A stretch of DNA of 64,000 nt from Acidobacteriota bacterium (GCA_026708265.1 JAPOVI010000030.1:1-64000); one strand, 5' to 3'; positions 44,515 through 54,597 are shown, counted from the stretch's first letter. Program-made: numbers and translations. The notes: generated from the letters alone by a model not told the origin.

Positions 44515-46833
44515 ATGCGCTCCCTTCTCGACGACCTCAACCCCGAGCAGCGCGCCGCCGTCGCCCACGTCGACGGGCCGCTGCTGATCCTCGCCGGCGC
44601 CGGCTCGGGCAAGACGCGCGTCATCTGCCACCGGCTGGCGCACCTGATCCACGAGGGGCACGCCGCGCCGCACCAGGTCCTGGCCGTCACCTTCACCAAC
44701 AAGGCGGCGGGCGAGATGCGCAGCCGCGTCGAGGCCCTCGTCGGCGCCGGAGACCCCCGCGCCAGGGGCGTCCTGCAGCGCATCTGGATGCAGACGTTCC
44801 ACGCCCTGTGCGCGCGGCTGCTGCGCCGCGAGGGCCCGCGGGTGGGGCTGACGCGCGACTTCGTGATCTATGACACGGACGACCAGGTGCGGGTGGTGCG
44901 CGACGTGATGCGCGAGCTCGGCATCGACGACAAGGTGACGCGCCCCCGCAACGTGCTCTCGCGCATCAGCGACGCCAAGAACCGGATGGAGAGCGCCGCG
45001 GCGCTGCGCCGGGCGGCGCTCGGACACGGGGAGGAGCAGCTCGCGCGGGTCTACGAGCGCTACGAGGAGGTGCTGGCGCGCAGCGGGGCGGTCGACTTCG
45101 ACGACCTGCTGCTCAAGACGGTGGAGCTCTTCGACACGGTGGCCGACGTCTGCCGGAGCTACAGCGAGCGGTTCCGCTTCGTGATGGTCGACGAGTACCA
45201 GGACACCAACCGCCCCCAGTACCGGCTGGTGCGCCACCTGGCCTCCACCCACCGCAACGTCTGCGTGGTGGGCGACCCCGACCAGTCGATCTACCAGTGG
45301 CGCGGCGCGGACCTGCGCAACATCCTCGACTTCGAGGCGGACTTCCCCGACGCGACGGTCGTGCGCCTGGAGCGCAACTACCGCTCGACGCAGGTCATCC
45401 TGGACGCCGCCCACGGCGTCATCCGCCGCAACACGGAGCGCAAGGAGAAGCGGCTCTGGACCGACCGCCAAGGCGGCGACCGCATCGTCTGCCACCGCGC
45501 GGCCGACGAGCTGGCCGAGGCCGACTTCATCGTCCGGCGGCTGCTGGCGGGTCTCGCCGCCGGCGACGAGCCGCTCGCCGTGCTCTACCGCACCAACGCG
45601 CAGTCGCGGCCGATCGAGGGAGCGCTGGCGCGCGAGGGCGTGCCCTACCGCATCGTCGGCGGCGTCCGCTTCTACGAGCGGCGGGAGGTCAAGGACGCTC
45701 TGGCCTACCTGAAGCTGCTCCTCAACCCGGACGACGACGTCAGCCTGCGCCGGGTGATCAACGTCCCCGCCCGCGGCATCGGCCGGAAGGTGATGGAGGG
45801 TCTGGCGGGCCTGGGGGCCGACGCGGGGGCCGGCGCGGCGCGGTCCGCCGGACCGCTGCTCGAGGGGATGGACGAGCCGGCCGCCCCGGTTTCGCTCTGG
45901 GCCCGCGTGGTGCGGGCGACGGACGACGCGCTCCTGCCGCCGCGCGCGGTCACCGTGCTGCGCCGGTTCCGGGCGATGCTGGAACCGCTGCGCGAAGCGG
46001 CGCGGACCGAGAGCGCCTCGGAGGTGCTCAAGCAGGTGCTCGTCGAGTCCGGCTACCTGCAGGCGCTGCGCGACGAGGGCAGCTCCGAGGCGCGCGACCG
46101 GATGGAGAACCTGGACGCGCTGGTGGCGGCGGCCGTCGACTACGAGGTCCGCGGCGAGGGGGACGACGACGACGACCGGACCGGCCTCGGCGGCTTCGTC
46201 GATCAGCAGTCGCTGCTCTCGGAGGCGGACGAGGAGGCGGGGGCGGAGGATGCGCGGGTCTGGCTGATGACGCTCCACGCCGCGAAGGGCCTGGAGTTCC
46301 CGCTGGTCGTGATGGCCGGGATGGAGGACGGCCTCTTCCCCCACTCCCGCTCGGAGGACGATGCCCGCGCCCTGGAGGAGGAACGGCGGCTGTGCTACGT
46401 GGGGATGACGCGCGCCGAGTCGCGCCTCGTGCTCACCAGCGCGCGCCGGCGCCTCGTCTTCGGCGAGTACCAGAGCACGGAGCCGTCGCGCTTCCTCTTC
46501 GAGATCCCGCCCGACGCGGTCGAGGTCATCGAGCCCGACGAGCCCCCCGCGCCGTGGCGCAGCGCGCGCGGGGACGGGGACGGTTGGCGCCCCAACCGCC
46601 GGCGGCGGCGCTGGGAGGACGCGCGGGAGCCCCAGACCGTGTTCGACCCGGCCGACGAGGACCAGTCCGAGGTGGGCATCTCGCGCGGCGCGCGGGTGCG
46701 CCACCCGATGTTCGGTCAGGGAACCGTGGCCGCCGTGGAGGCCCTGCCGCGCGGCGTGAAGCTGACCGTCCGTTTCGACGCGGTGGGGCGCAAGACGCTC
46801 ATCGCGCCCCCCGCGAGGCTCGAGCGCATCTGA
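44515..46833 (+). CDS. pcrA: UvrD/PcrA-family ATP-dependent DNA helicase
   Basis: LNPEQRAAVAHVDGPLLILAGAGSGKTRVICHRLAHLI, FVMVDEYQDTNRPQYRLVRHLA, VGDPDQSIYQWRGAD, LMTLHAAKGLEFPLVVMAGMEDGLFPH. Confidence 0.95.
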   Translation: MRSLLDDLNPEQRAAVAHVDGPLLILAGAGSGKTRVICHRLAHLIHEGHAAPHQVLAVTFTNKAAGEMRSRVEALVGAGDPRARGVLQRIWMQTFHALCARLLRREGPRVGLTRDFVIYDTDDQVRVVRDVMRELGIDDKVTRPRNVLSRISDAKNRMESAAALRRAALGHGEEQLARVYERYEEVLARSGAVDFDDLLLKTVELFDTVADVCRSYSERFRFVMVDEYQDTNRPQYRLVRHLASTHRNVCVVGDPDQSIYQWRGADLRNILDFEADFPDATVVRLERNYRSTQVILDAAHGVIRRNTERKEKRLWTDRQGGDRIVCHRAADELAEADFIVRRLLAGLAAGDEPLAVLYRTNAQSRPIEGALAREGVPYRIVGGVRFYERREVKDALAYLKLLLNPDDDVSLRRVINVPARGIGRKVMEGLAGLGADAGAGAARSAGPLLEGMDEPAAPVSLWARVVRATDDALLPPRAVTVLRRFRAMLEPLREAARTESASEVLKQVLVESGYLQALRDEGSSEARDRMENLDALVAAAVDYEVRGEGDDDDDRTGLGGFVDQQSLLSEADEEAGAEDARVWLMTLHAAKGLEFPLVVMAGMEDGLFPHSRSEDDARALEEERRLCYVGMTRAESRLVLTSARRRLVFGEYQSTEPSRFLFEIPPDAVEVIEPDEPPAPWRSARGDGDGWRPNRRRRRWEDAREPQTVFDPADEDQSEVGISRGARVRHPMFGQGTVAAVEALPRGVKLTVRFDAVGRKTLIAPPARLERI

Positions 46834-46891
46834 GCGCCCGGCGGGGCGGAGCGGCCCGCCTTCGCCCGGCCCGTGCAGTAGAATCGGCCGC

Positions 46892-47374
46892 GTGCAACGT
46901 CTCGCCGTCTTCGCGATCCTGCTCGCGTTCTGGATCGTCTGCTCCGGGTACTTCGACGCCCTGCACCTGGGGTTCGGCGTGCTCTGCGCCGCGCTCGTCG
47001 CCGCCTGGTCCGCCGACCTCCTCTTCCCACTCGGCCCGTCGCCCGGCGGGTGGGTGACGGCCTGGCGGGGACTGGCCTACCTGCCCTGGCTGCTGTACGA
47101 GATCGTCGTCGCCAACCTCCACGTCGTCCACCTGGTCCTCAATCCGCGGGAGATCCGGCCGCAGATCGTCCGCTTCCGGCCGCGCCTCAGGAACGACCTG
47201 GCGCTGGTGCTGCTGGCCAACTCGATCACGCTGACGCCGGGCACGGTGACGATGGACATCGAGGACGGCGAGTTCTGGGTGCACGCGGTGAGCGACAAGG
47301 TCGCGCGGGATCTCCGCGACGGCGACATGGAGCGCCGCATCGCCCACATCTTCCTCGAGGGGGAGAGCGGCTGA
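46892..47374 (+). CDS. mnhE: Mrp/Mbh-type subunit E
   Basis: MQRLAVFAILLAFWIVCSGYFDALHLGFGVLCAALVAAWSADLLFP...VLLANSITLTPGTVTMDIEDGEFWVHAVSD. Confidence 0.9.
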   Translation: MQRLAVFAILLAFWIVCSGYFDALHLGFGVLCAALVAAWSADLLFPLGPSPGGWVTAWRGLAYLPWLLYEIVVANLHVVHLVLNPREIRPQIVRFRPRLRNDLALVLLANSITLTPGTVTMDIEDGEFWVHAVSDKVARDLRDGDMERRIAHIFLEGESG

Positions 47375-47658
47375 TGCAGGCGTTCTTCGTCGGCGCGACG
47401 CTGGTCGTCCTGGCCGCGGTCGTCCCGTGCCTCTACCGCATCCTGCGCGGCCCCACGATCGTCGACCGCATCATCGGCGTGAACGTGGTGGGGACCAAGA
47501 CCATCGCGGTCATCGTGCTCGTCGGCTGCATCTTCGACCGCGTCGAGTTCTTCATCGACATCGCCATCGTCTACGCGCTCATCAGCTTCGTCGGGACGCT
47601 CGCCCTCTCGAAGTACTTCGAGCGCAAGGCGGGGCTGCAGCGGGAGGCGACGCGGTGA
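47374..47658 (+). CDS. mnhF: Mrp/Mbh-type subunit F
   Basis: MQAFFVGATLVVLAAVVPCLYRILRGPTIVDRIIGVNVVGTKTIAVIVLVGCIFDRVEFFIDIAIVYALISFVGTLALSKYFE. Confidence 0.9.
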   Translation: MQAFFVGATLVVLAAVVPCLYRILRGPTIVDRIIGVNVVGTKTIAVIVLVGCIFDRVEFFIDIAIVYALISFVGTLALSKYFERKAGLQREATR

Positions 47659-47954
47659 CGGCGCTCGCCGTCGCGTTCGTCTCCGCGGGCGTGTTCTTCC
47701 TGGTGACGGGCGCGGCGGGCCTGATTCGCTTCCCGGACTTCTACACGCGGATGCACGCCAGCGGGAAGTGCGACACGCTGGGCGTGCTGCTCGTGCTGCT
47801 CGGGATCGCCTGCCATGTGGGCGCGAGCCTCATCAGCGCGAAGATCCTGCTCATCGCGGCGTTCATCTTCGTGTCGAGCCCCACCGCCACCCACGCCATC
47901 GCCCGCTCCGCCCTCCGGCACCAGAACGCGCTCTGGCCCGAGGAAGAGCAGTAG
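47655..47954 (+). CDS. mnhG: Mrp/Mbh-type subunit G (GTG start)
   Basis: VTALAVAFVSAGVFFLVTGAAGLIRFPDFYTRMHASGKCDTLGVLLVLLGIACHVGASLISAKILLIAAFIFVSSPTATHAIARSA. Confidence 0.9.
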   Translation: MTALAVAFVSAGVFFLVTGAAGLIRFPDFYTRMHASGKCDTLGVLLVLLGIACHVGASLISAKILLIAAFIFVSSPTATHAIARSALRHQNALWPEEEQ

Positions 47955-47960
47955 CGCGCC

Positions 47961-48491
47961 ATGGTCTGGCAACTCGACGTCGTGCTCCTCGCGTTCGCGG
48001 TGACGTGCGCCGCCGGCGCCGTGGCGGTGCGCGACCTGCTCGCCTCGGTGATCCTGCTCGGCGCGTTCGGGCTGTTCATGTGCCTGCTGTGGGTCGAGAT
48101 GGGCGCGGTGGATGTCGCCTTCACGGAGGCCGCGGTCGGCGCCGGCATCACGACGGTCTTCTTCGTCGTCACCGTGTTCAAGACCGGACGGACCGGACGG
48201 AAGAAGCTGCGGGTCCTGCCGCTCGTCGCGACGGCCCTGACCGGGCTGCTGCTGTACGCCGGCTCGCTCGACATGCCGCCGACCGGCGACCCGGAGTCGC
48301 CGCCGAGCGTCCGCGTCTCGCCCCGCTACATCGAGCGCGGCTACGCGGAGACGAACGTACCCAACATGGTCACCGCGGTCCTGGCCGACTACCGCAGCTT
48401 CGACACGCTCGGCGAGGTGACGGTCATCTTCACGGCCACGATGGCCGTGCTGGTGATCCTGCGCCGGAACGACGACGGGAGGCCCACGTGA
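47961..48491 (+). CDS. DUF4040 / MbhD-MbhE-like subunit (equivalent of MrpA C-terminal part)
   Basis: VRDLLASVILLGAFGLFMCLLWVEMGAVDVAFTEAAVGAGITTVFFVVTVFKTGR... YAETNVPNMVTAVLADYRSFDTLGEVTVIFTATMAVLVIL. Confidence 0.85.
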   Translation: MVWQLDVVLLAFAVTCAAGAVAVRDLLASVILLGAFGLFMCLLWVEMGAVDVAFTEAAVGAGITTVFFVVTVFKTGRTGRKKLRVLPLVATALTGLLLYAGSLDMPPTGDPESPPSVRVSPRYIERGYAETNVPNMVTAVLADYRSFDTLGEVTVIFTATMAVLVILRRNDDGRPT

Positions 48492-48904
48492 TCACCCGGC
48501 AGGAGAGCGTCATCGTCCGCACGACGTGCCGGCTGCTGGCCCCCTTCATCCAGGTGTTCGGCCTCTACGTCATCGTGCACGGGCACAGCAGCCCGGGCGG
48601 CGGCTTCCAGGGCGGCGTCATCCTGGCGTCGAGCTTCGTGCTGCTGGCCATCGGCTTCGGTCCCGGCGAGGTGCAGCGGCGCATCCCGCGGCCCGCTCTC
48701 CTCGCCTGCACCTGCGCCGGCGTGCTGCTGTACGCCGGGATCGGCGTGGCGTGCGTGGCGCTGGGAGCCAACTTCCTCGACTACGGCGCGCTGCCGCTCC
48801 CCGACGCGCGCAGCCTGGGGATGCTCGGCATCGAGATCGGCGTCGGCATCACCGTCGCCGCGGCGATGGTGTCGATCTTCCACGACCTCATCACGTTCGA
48901 GTAG
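48488..48904 (+). CDS. mnhB: Mrp/Mbh-type subunit B (GTG start)
   Basis: VITRQESVIVRTTCRLLAPFIQVFGLYVIVHGHSSPGGGFQGGVILASSFVLLAIGFG. Confidence 0.9.
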   Translation: MITRQESVIVRTTCRLLAPFIQVFGLYVIVHGHSSPGGGFQGGVILASSFVLLAIGFGPGEVQRRIPRPALLACTCAGVLLYAGIGVACVALGANFLDYGALPLPDARSLGMLGIEIGVGITVAAAMVSIFHDLITFE

Positions 48905-48909
48905 GCGCG

Positions 48910-49317
48910 ATGCCCGACCTCGAGCTGCTGACCGGCCGCTTCAACCTCATCGCCTCCATCGTGCTGATGATGATCGGCTTCTACGCCCTGATCGGGAAGA
49001 CGAACCTCGTCAAGAAGCTCATCGGCATGAACATCTTCCAGTGGGCGATCATCCTCTTCGTGGTGTCGATGGCCGCGAAGCGCGACGCCACGATCCCGAT
49101 CGTCCGCGATTCCGACGCCGCCGGACAGGCCGCCGCCGAGGTGGTGCTGCGCGCGGCGGACTACGACAACCCCCTGCCGCACGTGCTGATGCTCACCGCC
49201 ATCGTGGTCGGGGTGGCCACCACCGGCGTCGCGCTCGCGCTCCTCCTCCGCATCCACCGGCGCTACGGCACGCTCGACGACGAGGAACTGCGCGAGCGCA
49301 TGCGCTCCTCCGGATGA
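48910..49317 (+). CDS. mnhC: Mrp/Mbh-type subunit C
   Basis: FNLIASIVLMMIGFYALIGKTNLVKKLIGMNIFQWAIILFVVSMA...DNPLPHVLMLTAIVVGVATTGVALALLLRI. Confidence 0.9.
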   Translation: MPDLELLTGRFNLIASIVLMMIGFYALIGKTNLVKKLIGMNIFQWAIILFVVSMAAKRDATIPIVRDSDAAGQAAAEVVLRAADYDNPLPHVLMLTAIVVGVATTGVALALLLRIHRRYGTLDDEELRERMRSSG

Positions 49318-50873
49318 CCCTGCAGCAGTCCGCGCTCCCGATCCTCATCGTCGCCTCGCCGCTCGTCGCCTCGTTCCTCCTGCCGCTGGTCGGCTGGTGG
49401 CGGCGCGAGGCCGCGTATCCGGTCTTCCTGGGCGCGCTGGCCATCTCCGCCGGCGCATCGGTCGCCGCCGCGCAGGCGGTGCTGGCGGAGGGCCCGCTGG
49501 CCTACCACCTGGGCGGCTGGGCCCCGCCGTGGGGAATCGCGTTCCGCATCGACCTCCTCGCCGCGTTACTGCTGGTTCTGCTGAGCGGCATGGGGCTCGC
49601 GGTCGGCGTCTTCTCGAAGCGGAGCGTCCTCCGGGAGCTGCCGGAGCGCGAGGTGCCGTTCTACACCGTGTACCTGCTGCTGATGACCGGCGTGACGGGC
49701 ATGGTGGCCACGGCCGACATGTTCAACCTGTACGTGTTCCTGGAGATCGCGTCGCTCACGAGCTACGCGCTCGTCTCGATCGGCAGCGGCCGGGCGGTGG
49801 TCGCCGCGTTCCGCTACCTCGTGCTCGGGACCGTCGGCGCCGCCTTCTATCTGCTGGCGGTCGGCTACCTCTACAGCGTCGCCGGTACGCTCAACATGGC
49901 GGACCTGGCGGAGGTGCTGCCGGCGCTGTACGAGTCGAACGCCGTGCGCGTCGGCTTCGCCTTCTTCGTCGTCGGCATGGCGATCAAGATGGCGCTGTTC
50001 CCGGTGCACGCGTGGCTGCCCGCCGCGTACGCCCACGCGCCTTCGGCGGTGAGCGCGATCGTCGCCGCGACGACGACGAAGGTGGCGGCCTACGCGCTCA
50101 TCCGCGTGACCTTCTTCGTGTTCGAGCCGCGCTTCGCCGTCGAGCTCTTCCCGGTGACGGCGCTGCTCGGGGTGGCGGGCGCGGTCGCGATGGTCCTTGG
50201 GTCGGTGCTGGCCATCGCGCAGACGGACCTCAAGCGCATGCTGGCCTACTCGTCGGTGGCGCAGGTGGGCTACATCGTGCTCGGGGTGGGCATGGCCAAC
50301 GCCACCGCCCTGACCGGCAGCGTGCTGCATCTCGTCAACCACTCGGTCATGAAGGGCTGCCTCTTCCTGGCCGCGGGGGCCATCCTGTACCGCACCGGTT
50401 GCCGCGAGATCGTCCAGCTTCGCCACCTGTCGCGGCGCATGCCGTGGACGGCGGCCCTCTTCAGCGTGGCCGCCTTCTCGATGATCGGCCTGCCGCCGTT
50501 CGGCGGCTTCTTCAGCAAGATGTACCTGATCCTCGGCGCCATCGAAGGCGAGCAGTGGGTCTTCCTGGCCCTGATCCTGCTCAGCAGCGTGCTCGCGCTC
50601 GCCTACTTCGCCAACGTGCTGCGCTACCTGTACGTCCCGGGTGAGGCACCGGTGGCGGCAGGCCCCGCGGGCGGCGCGGAGGCGGCCGCGAACGCCGCGG
50701 GCGGGCAAGGGGACGAGGTCCGCGAACGCGAGGGCCTGGCCGGCGAGGCTCCGCTGCCGATGCTGGCGCCGATGTTCGCCCTGGCCGTCGCGATCCTGCT
50801 GCTCGGCCTGCTCAACGGCCCGATCGTCTCCGGGTTTCTCGAGCCGGTCCTGCCGGAGGGGCTCCCCCGATGA
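49314..50873 (+). CDS. mnhD: Mrp/Mbh-type antiporter subunit D
   Basis: DMFNLYVFLEIASLTSYALVSIG, IKMALFPVHAWLPAAYAHAPSAVSAIVAATTTKVAAYALIR, TDLKRMLAYSSVAQVGYIVLGVG. Confidence 0.92.
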   Translation: MTLQQSALPILIVASPLVASFLLPLVGWWRREAAYPVFLGALAISAGASVAAAQAVLAEGPLAYHLGGWAPPWGIAFRIDLLAALLLVLLSGMGLAVGVFSKRSVLRELPEREVPFYTVYLLLMTGVTGMVATADMFNLYVFLEIASLTSYALVSIGSGRAVVAAFRYLVLGTVGAAFYLLAVGYLYSVAGTLNMADLAEVLPALYESNAVRVGFAFFVVGMAIKMALFPVHAWLPAAYAHAPSAVSAIVAATTTKVAAYALIRVTFFVFEPRFAVELFPVTALLGVAGAVAMVLGSVLAIAQTDLKRMLAYSSVAQVGYIVLGVGMANATALTGSVLHLVNHSVMKGCLFLAAGAILYRTGCREIVQLRHLSRRMPWTAALFSVAAFSMIGLPPFGGFFSKMYLILGAIEGEQWVFLALILLSSVLALAYFANVLRYLYVPGEAPVAAGPAGGAEAAANAAGGQGDEVREREGLAGEAPLPMLAPMFALAVAILLLGLLNGPIVSGFLEPVLPEGLPR

Positions 50874-52957
50874 GCGGCACGCTGGCCGTCGCGGCGTGGG
50901 TGGCGATCGGCGCGCCGTTCGCCGGGGCAGCGCTCGCGCCGCTGGTGCGGCGCGTGCACGACCGGGCGAGCGACGCGGTGGCGATCGCCGCCTCGCTCGT
51001 CGCGGCGGCCGCCGCGCTTCGCCTGGCGCCCGCCCTCCTCGAGCCGGAGGCGCTGCCGGTCGAGAGCACGGTGCCGTGGCTCACGGCGCCGGTGGCGATC
51101 GACGTCGGTGTGCTGGTCGATCCGCTCGGCATCGTGCTGGCCAACGTGGTGGCGGTGGTCAGCTTCGTCATCATGGTCTACTGCCGCGGCTACATGCGGG
51201 ACGACGCGTCGCGCACGCGCTTCTGGATGTGGATGAACGCGTTCATCGGCAGCATGCTGCTGCTCGTGCTGGCGAGCAACCTGCTGCTGCTCTTCGTCGG
51301 CTGGAAGCTGGTCGGCGTCTGCAGCTACGGCCTGATCGGCTACTACTACCGGGACCAGCGGCGGTACTGGATCGGGGGGCCGCCGCCGACCGCCTACGTC
51401 ACCCCGTCCGAGGCCGGGCTCAAGGCCCTGCTGGTGACCGGGGCCGGCGACCTCCTGATGCTGGGCGGCATCTTCCTGCTCTACGGCTACGCGGGGACCC
51501 TGAGCTTCGTCGAGCTCTACGAGACGGCGCCGGTCTGGCTCTCCGCCATGGCGCAAACGCCGGGCATGGTGATGCTGGTGACGCTGCTGCTCCTCGCGGG
51601 CCCGCTCGGCAAGTCGGCCCAGTTCCCGTTCCACGAGTGGCTGCCCGAGGCGATGACGGGACCGGGCCCCGTGTCGGCGCTCATCCACGCCGCGACGATG
51701 GTGAAGAGCGGCGTCTACCTCGTGGCGCGCCTCGTGCCGCTCTTCTACTACGGCCGGTGGGTGGCCGGGATCGACGACGCGGCCTGGTTCTTCCACCTGA
51801 CGGCGTGGCTGGGGGCCGCCACCGCCCTGCTCGCGGCCACGCAGGCGCTGGTGGCGGTGGAGCTCAAGAAGGTGCTCGCCTACTCGACGGTGAGCCAGAT
51901 CGGCTACATGATGCTGGCCCTGGGCGCGGCGGGCCTCGTCCCCGACCTCCTCGCCGACGGCTACACGGCCGCCGTCTTCCACCTGGTCAGCCACGCGCTG
52001 TTCAAGGCCTGCCTCTTCCTCGCCGCGGGCACCGTCATCCACGCCGTGCACTCGATCTACATCACGGACATGGGCGGGGCGCGCCGCGCGCTGCCCCTCA
52101 CCTGGGTCTGCTCGCTGGCGGCCGGCTGGTCACTCATGGGGCTGCCGCCCTCCCCGGGTTTCTGGAGCAAGGACGCCGTGCTGCTGGTCACCGCGGAGGC
52201 GAGCGCGCCGCTGTTGGTCGTCGGGCTGGTTACGGCTGGCCTGACGGCGTTCTACACCGTCCGCCTGGTGGGGCTCGTCTTCCACGGCCCGGCCGGCGAC
52301 GGCGTCCCCGCACCCGCGACGGGCGTCTTCGACCACGCGGCAGAAGGGGGCCACGGCGCCCCCGACGGCACGCTCTCGATGCGCGCCGCCACCGCCGTGC
52401 TGGGGCTGGGCATCGTGGCGGCGGGGCTCGGCGGCACGCTGCTCGAGGGGGCGCTGCACCACGGGCTCGAGGCGGGGCTGCCGGCGAGCCTCTCCGCGAT
52501 GCCGCCGGAAGAGGCGGCCGCTGCTTTCGCCGGCGCCGGCGCCGGTCATGCTCTCGTGCTGGCTCTCGCGCTCCTGGCCAGCGCCGCGGGGGCGGTCCCG
52601 GCCTGGGTCCTCTACTTCTCGCGCCGGGCCTCCCCCGAGGCGCTCCTCGCGCGGTCCGCCGCGCTGCGGGGGCTCCACGGCTTCTTCCGGCGGCGCTGGG
52701 AGATCGACGCGCTCTACCGGCGGGCCTTCGTCGACGGCACGCGGCGGCTGGCGGCACTCGTCGCGTCGTCCCTCGAGGCGCCGTGGGACCGGGCCGTGCA
52801 TCGCGGCCTGCCCTGGCTGATGATGGAGAGGACGGCCCAGCTCGTCCACCGGCTCCAGGCCGACAGCGAGGACCTGACCCACAACGTCGCCTACGTGCTG
52901 GCCATCTTCGCCGCGCTGCTGGCCGTGCTGCTGCTGGCCGCGGGGGCGGGGGGCTGA
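50870..52957 (+). CDS. NuoL/MrpA-N-type antiporter-like subunit
   Basis: GWKLVGVCSYGLIGYYYRDQRRYW, GKSAQFPFHEWLPEAMTGPGPVSALIHAATMVKSGVYLVARLVPLFYY, KKVLAYSTVSQIGYMMLALG. Confidence 0.92.
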   Translation: MSGTLAVAAWVAIGAPFAGAALAPLVRRVHDRASDAVAIAASLVAAAAALRLAPALLEPEALPVESTVPWLTAPVAIDVGVLVDPLGIVLANVVAVVSFVIMVYCRGYMRDDASRTRFWMWMNAFIGSMLLLVLASNLLLLFVGWKLVGVCSYGLIGYYYRDQRRYWIGGPPPTAYVTPSEAGLKALLVTGAGDLLMLGGIFLLYGYAGTLSFVELYETAPVWLSAMAQTPGMVMLVTLLLLAGPLGKSAQFPFHEWLPEAMTGPGPVSALIHAATMVKSGVYLVARLVPLFYYGRWVAGIDDAAWFFHLTAWLGAATALLAATQALVAVELKKVLAYSTVSQIGYMMLALGAAGLVPDLLADGYTAAVFHLVSHALFKACLFLAAGTVIHAVHSIYITDMGGARRALPLTWVCSLAAGWSLMGLPPSPGFWSKDAVLLVTAEASAPLLVVGLVTAGLTAFYTVRLVGLVFHGPAGDGVPAPATGVFDHAAEGGHGAPDGTLSMRAATAVLGLGIVAAGLGGTLLEGALHHGLEAGLPASLSAMPPEEAAAAFAGAGAGHALVLALALLASAAGAVPAWVLYFSRRASPEALLARSAALRGLHGFFRRRWEIDALYRRAFVDGTRRLAALVASSLEAPWDRAVHRGLPWLMMERTAQLVHRLQADSEDLTHNVAYVLAIFAALLAVLLLAAGAGG

Positions 52958-52958
52958 C

Positions 52959-54455
52959 GTGGAAGGCCTGCTGCTCCAGACGCTGCTCGCCCCGCTGGCC
53001 GGCGGCGTGCTCAGCTTCCTCGCCCGGGGCACGCGCGGTCGCCTGGCGGGCTGGATCGCCACCGGCGCGATGCTCTGGACGACGGCGGTGGTGGCGCTCG
53101 TGGGCGTCGCCGTCTACGGCGGCCGCGCGCCGCGCGAGTCGTACCTCGACATCGCGCCGGGTGTCCGCCTCGGGCTGCTCGCCGACGGGCTCAGCTACCC
53201 GACGCTGGCCGTCGTGACCCTGCTGTGCGCGGCCCTGACCTGCTACTCGATCCGCTACGTCGAGCGCCGGGTGTCCGTGCTCTACGGCGCCGAGCCGGAG
53301 GCGGTGCAGGCCCGCCACTACGCGCGCTTCTTCTACCTGCTGCCGCTGTTCCCGGTCGGCTTCGCGGGCACCATCCTGAGCACGAACCTGGTGTCGCTGT
53401 ATTTCTTCCTCGAGGTGCTGACCGTCGCCCTGTTCTTCCTGATGGCCGGCTTCGGCTACCGCGACCGGGTGCGCATCGCCTTCATCAGCCTGGCGTGGGG
53501 CATCGTCGGCGCCCTCCTGTTCCTGGCCGCGGCGCTGACCGTGTACGCGGAGATCGGCAGCCTCGAGGTCGACGACCTGTCGCGGATGGCCGGGAGCGGG
53601 CTGGCGGGGGCGACGGTGGCGCTCTTCCTGCTCGGCCTGCTGATGAAGCTGGCCGTGGTGCCGCTGCACGTCTGGATGCCCTCGGTGCACGCCGAGCACC
53701 CGACGTGCATCGCGGGGCTGCTCGCCGTTTACGCCAACCTGGCCCTCTACGTGGTCGTCCGCGTCCTGGTGCTGCCGCTGGGGGGAGACTTCGCCGCCTT
53801 CGGCACGCCGCTCATGGCGCTGGCGCTCGTCACCATGGTCTACGGCTCGCTGCTGACGCTGGCCCAGACCGACATCAAGCGGCTCGCCGCCTGCTCGACG
53901 ATCAGCCAGGTGGCCTACTCCGTCCTCGGGGTCGGGGCACTCACGGCGGCCGGCGTCGAGGGGGGCCTGTTCTTCTTCCTGAGCCACATCATGGGGAAGA
54001 CGGTCTTCTTCTCCACCGCGGGCATCGTGGTGTACGCGACGCGCACCCGCGACATGCGCGAGCTGGGCGGCTTGGCGCGCAAGATGCCGGTCACGGCCGT
54101 CCTCTGGCTGATCGGCTGCCTGATGCTCTCGGGGTTCCCGCCCTTCTCGAGCTTCGCGGCCGAGTGGATCCTCTTCACGGGCGTGTTCGAGCGGGGGCTC
54201 GCAGAGGGCCCGGGGGTGGTGGCGATCGCGATCGGCGGCACCGCCACGGTGGTCCTGACCATGGCGTACACCTTCGGCGCCGCCCGGCGGATCTTCTTCG
54301 GACCGCTGCCGGCCCACCTTGCCGATCGGGAGCTGACCGACCCGCCCTGGACGATGACGGTGCCGCTGGGCGTGGTGGCCGCGGCGTCGGTCGTCCTGGG
54401 ACTCTATCCGGCGGCGGTCCTCGACCTGCTGCACGCGGTCCTGGCCGGCATCTGA
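52959..54455 (+). CDS. NuoM/MnhD-type antiporter-like subunit, third in locus (GTG start)
   Basis: NLVSLYFFLEVLTVALFFLMAGFG, LMKLAVVPLHVWMPSVHAEHPTCIAGLLAVYANLALYVVVRV, TDIKRLAACSTISQVAYSVLGVG. Confidence 0.92.
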   Translation: MEGLLLQTLLAPLAGGVLSFLARGTRGRLAGWIATGAMLWTTAVVALVGVAVYGGRAPRESYLDIAPGVRLGLLADGLSYPTLAVVTLLCAALTCYSIRYVERRVSVLYGAEPEAVQARHYARFFYLLPLFPVGFAGTILSTNLVSLYFFLEVLTVALFFLMAGFGYRDRVRIAFISLAWGIVGALLFLAAALTVYAEIGSLEVDDLSRMAGSGLAGATVALFLLGLLMKLAVVPLHVWMPSVHAEHPTCIAGLLAVYANLALYVVVRVLVLPLGGDFAAFGTPLMALALVTMVYGSLLTLAQTDIKRLAACSTISQVAYSVLGVGALTAAGVEGGLFFFLSHIMGKTVFFSTAGIVVYATRTRDMRELGGLARKMPVTAVLWLIGCLMLSGFPPFSSFAAEWILFTGVFERGLAEGPGVVAIAIGGTATVVLTMAYTFGAARRIFFGPLPAHLADRELTDPPWTMTVPLGVVAAASVVLGLYPAAVLDLLHAVLAGI

Positions 54456-54597
54456 CGCTGTAGAGACGGGGCGGCACCGGGCGACCGCGACGGGACGCAG
54501 CAGCAGGGCGAAACGGCCGGAACCGCACCCACGGCGGGCGGCGGCCCGGCCGCTCGACCGAGCGGAGGGAACGAAACGACGAACCGGTGGTGGCGGA

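Noticed and set aside
48180-48203. 9-bp tandem repeat accggacgg x2 in the DUF4040 gene
   Set aside because: Encodes a short basic TGRTGRKK loop; too short to be meaningful in high-GC DNA.
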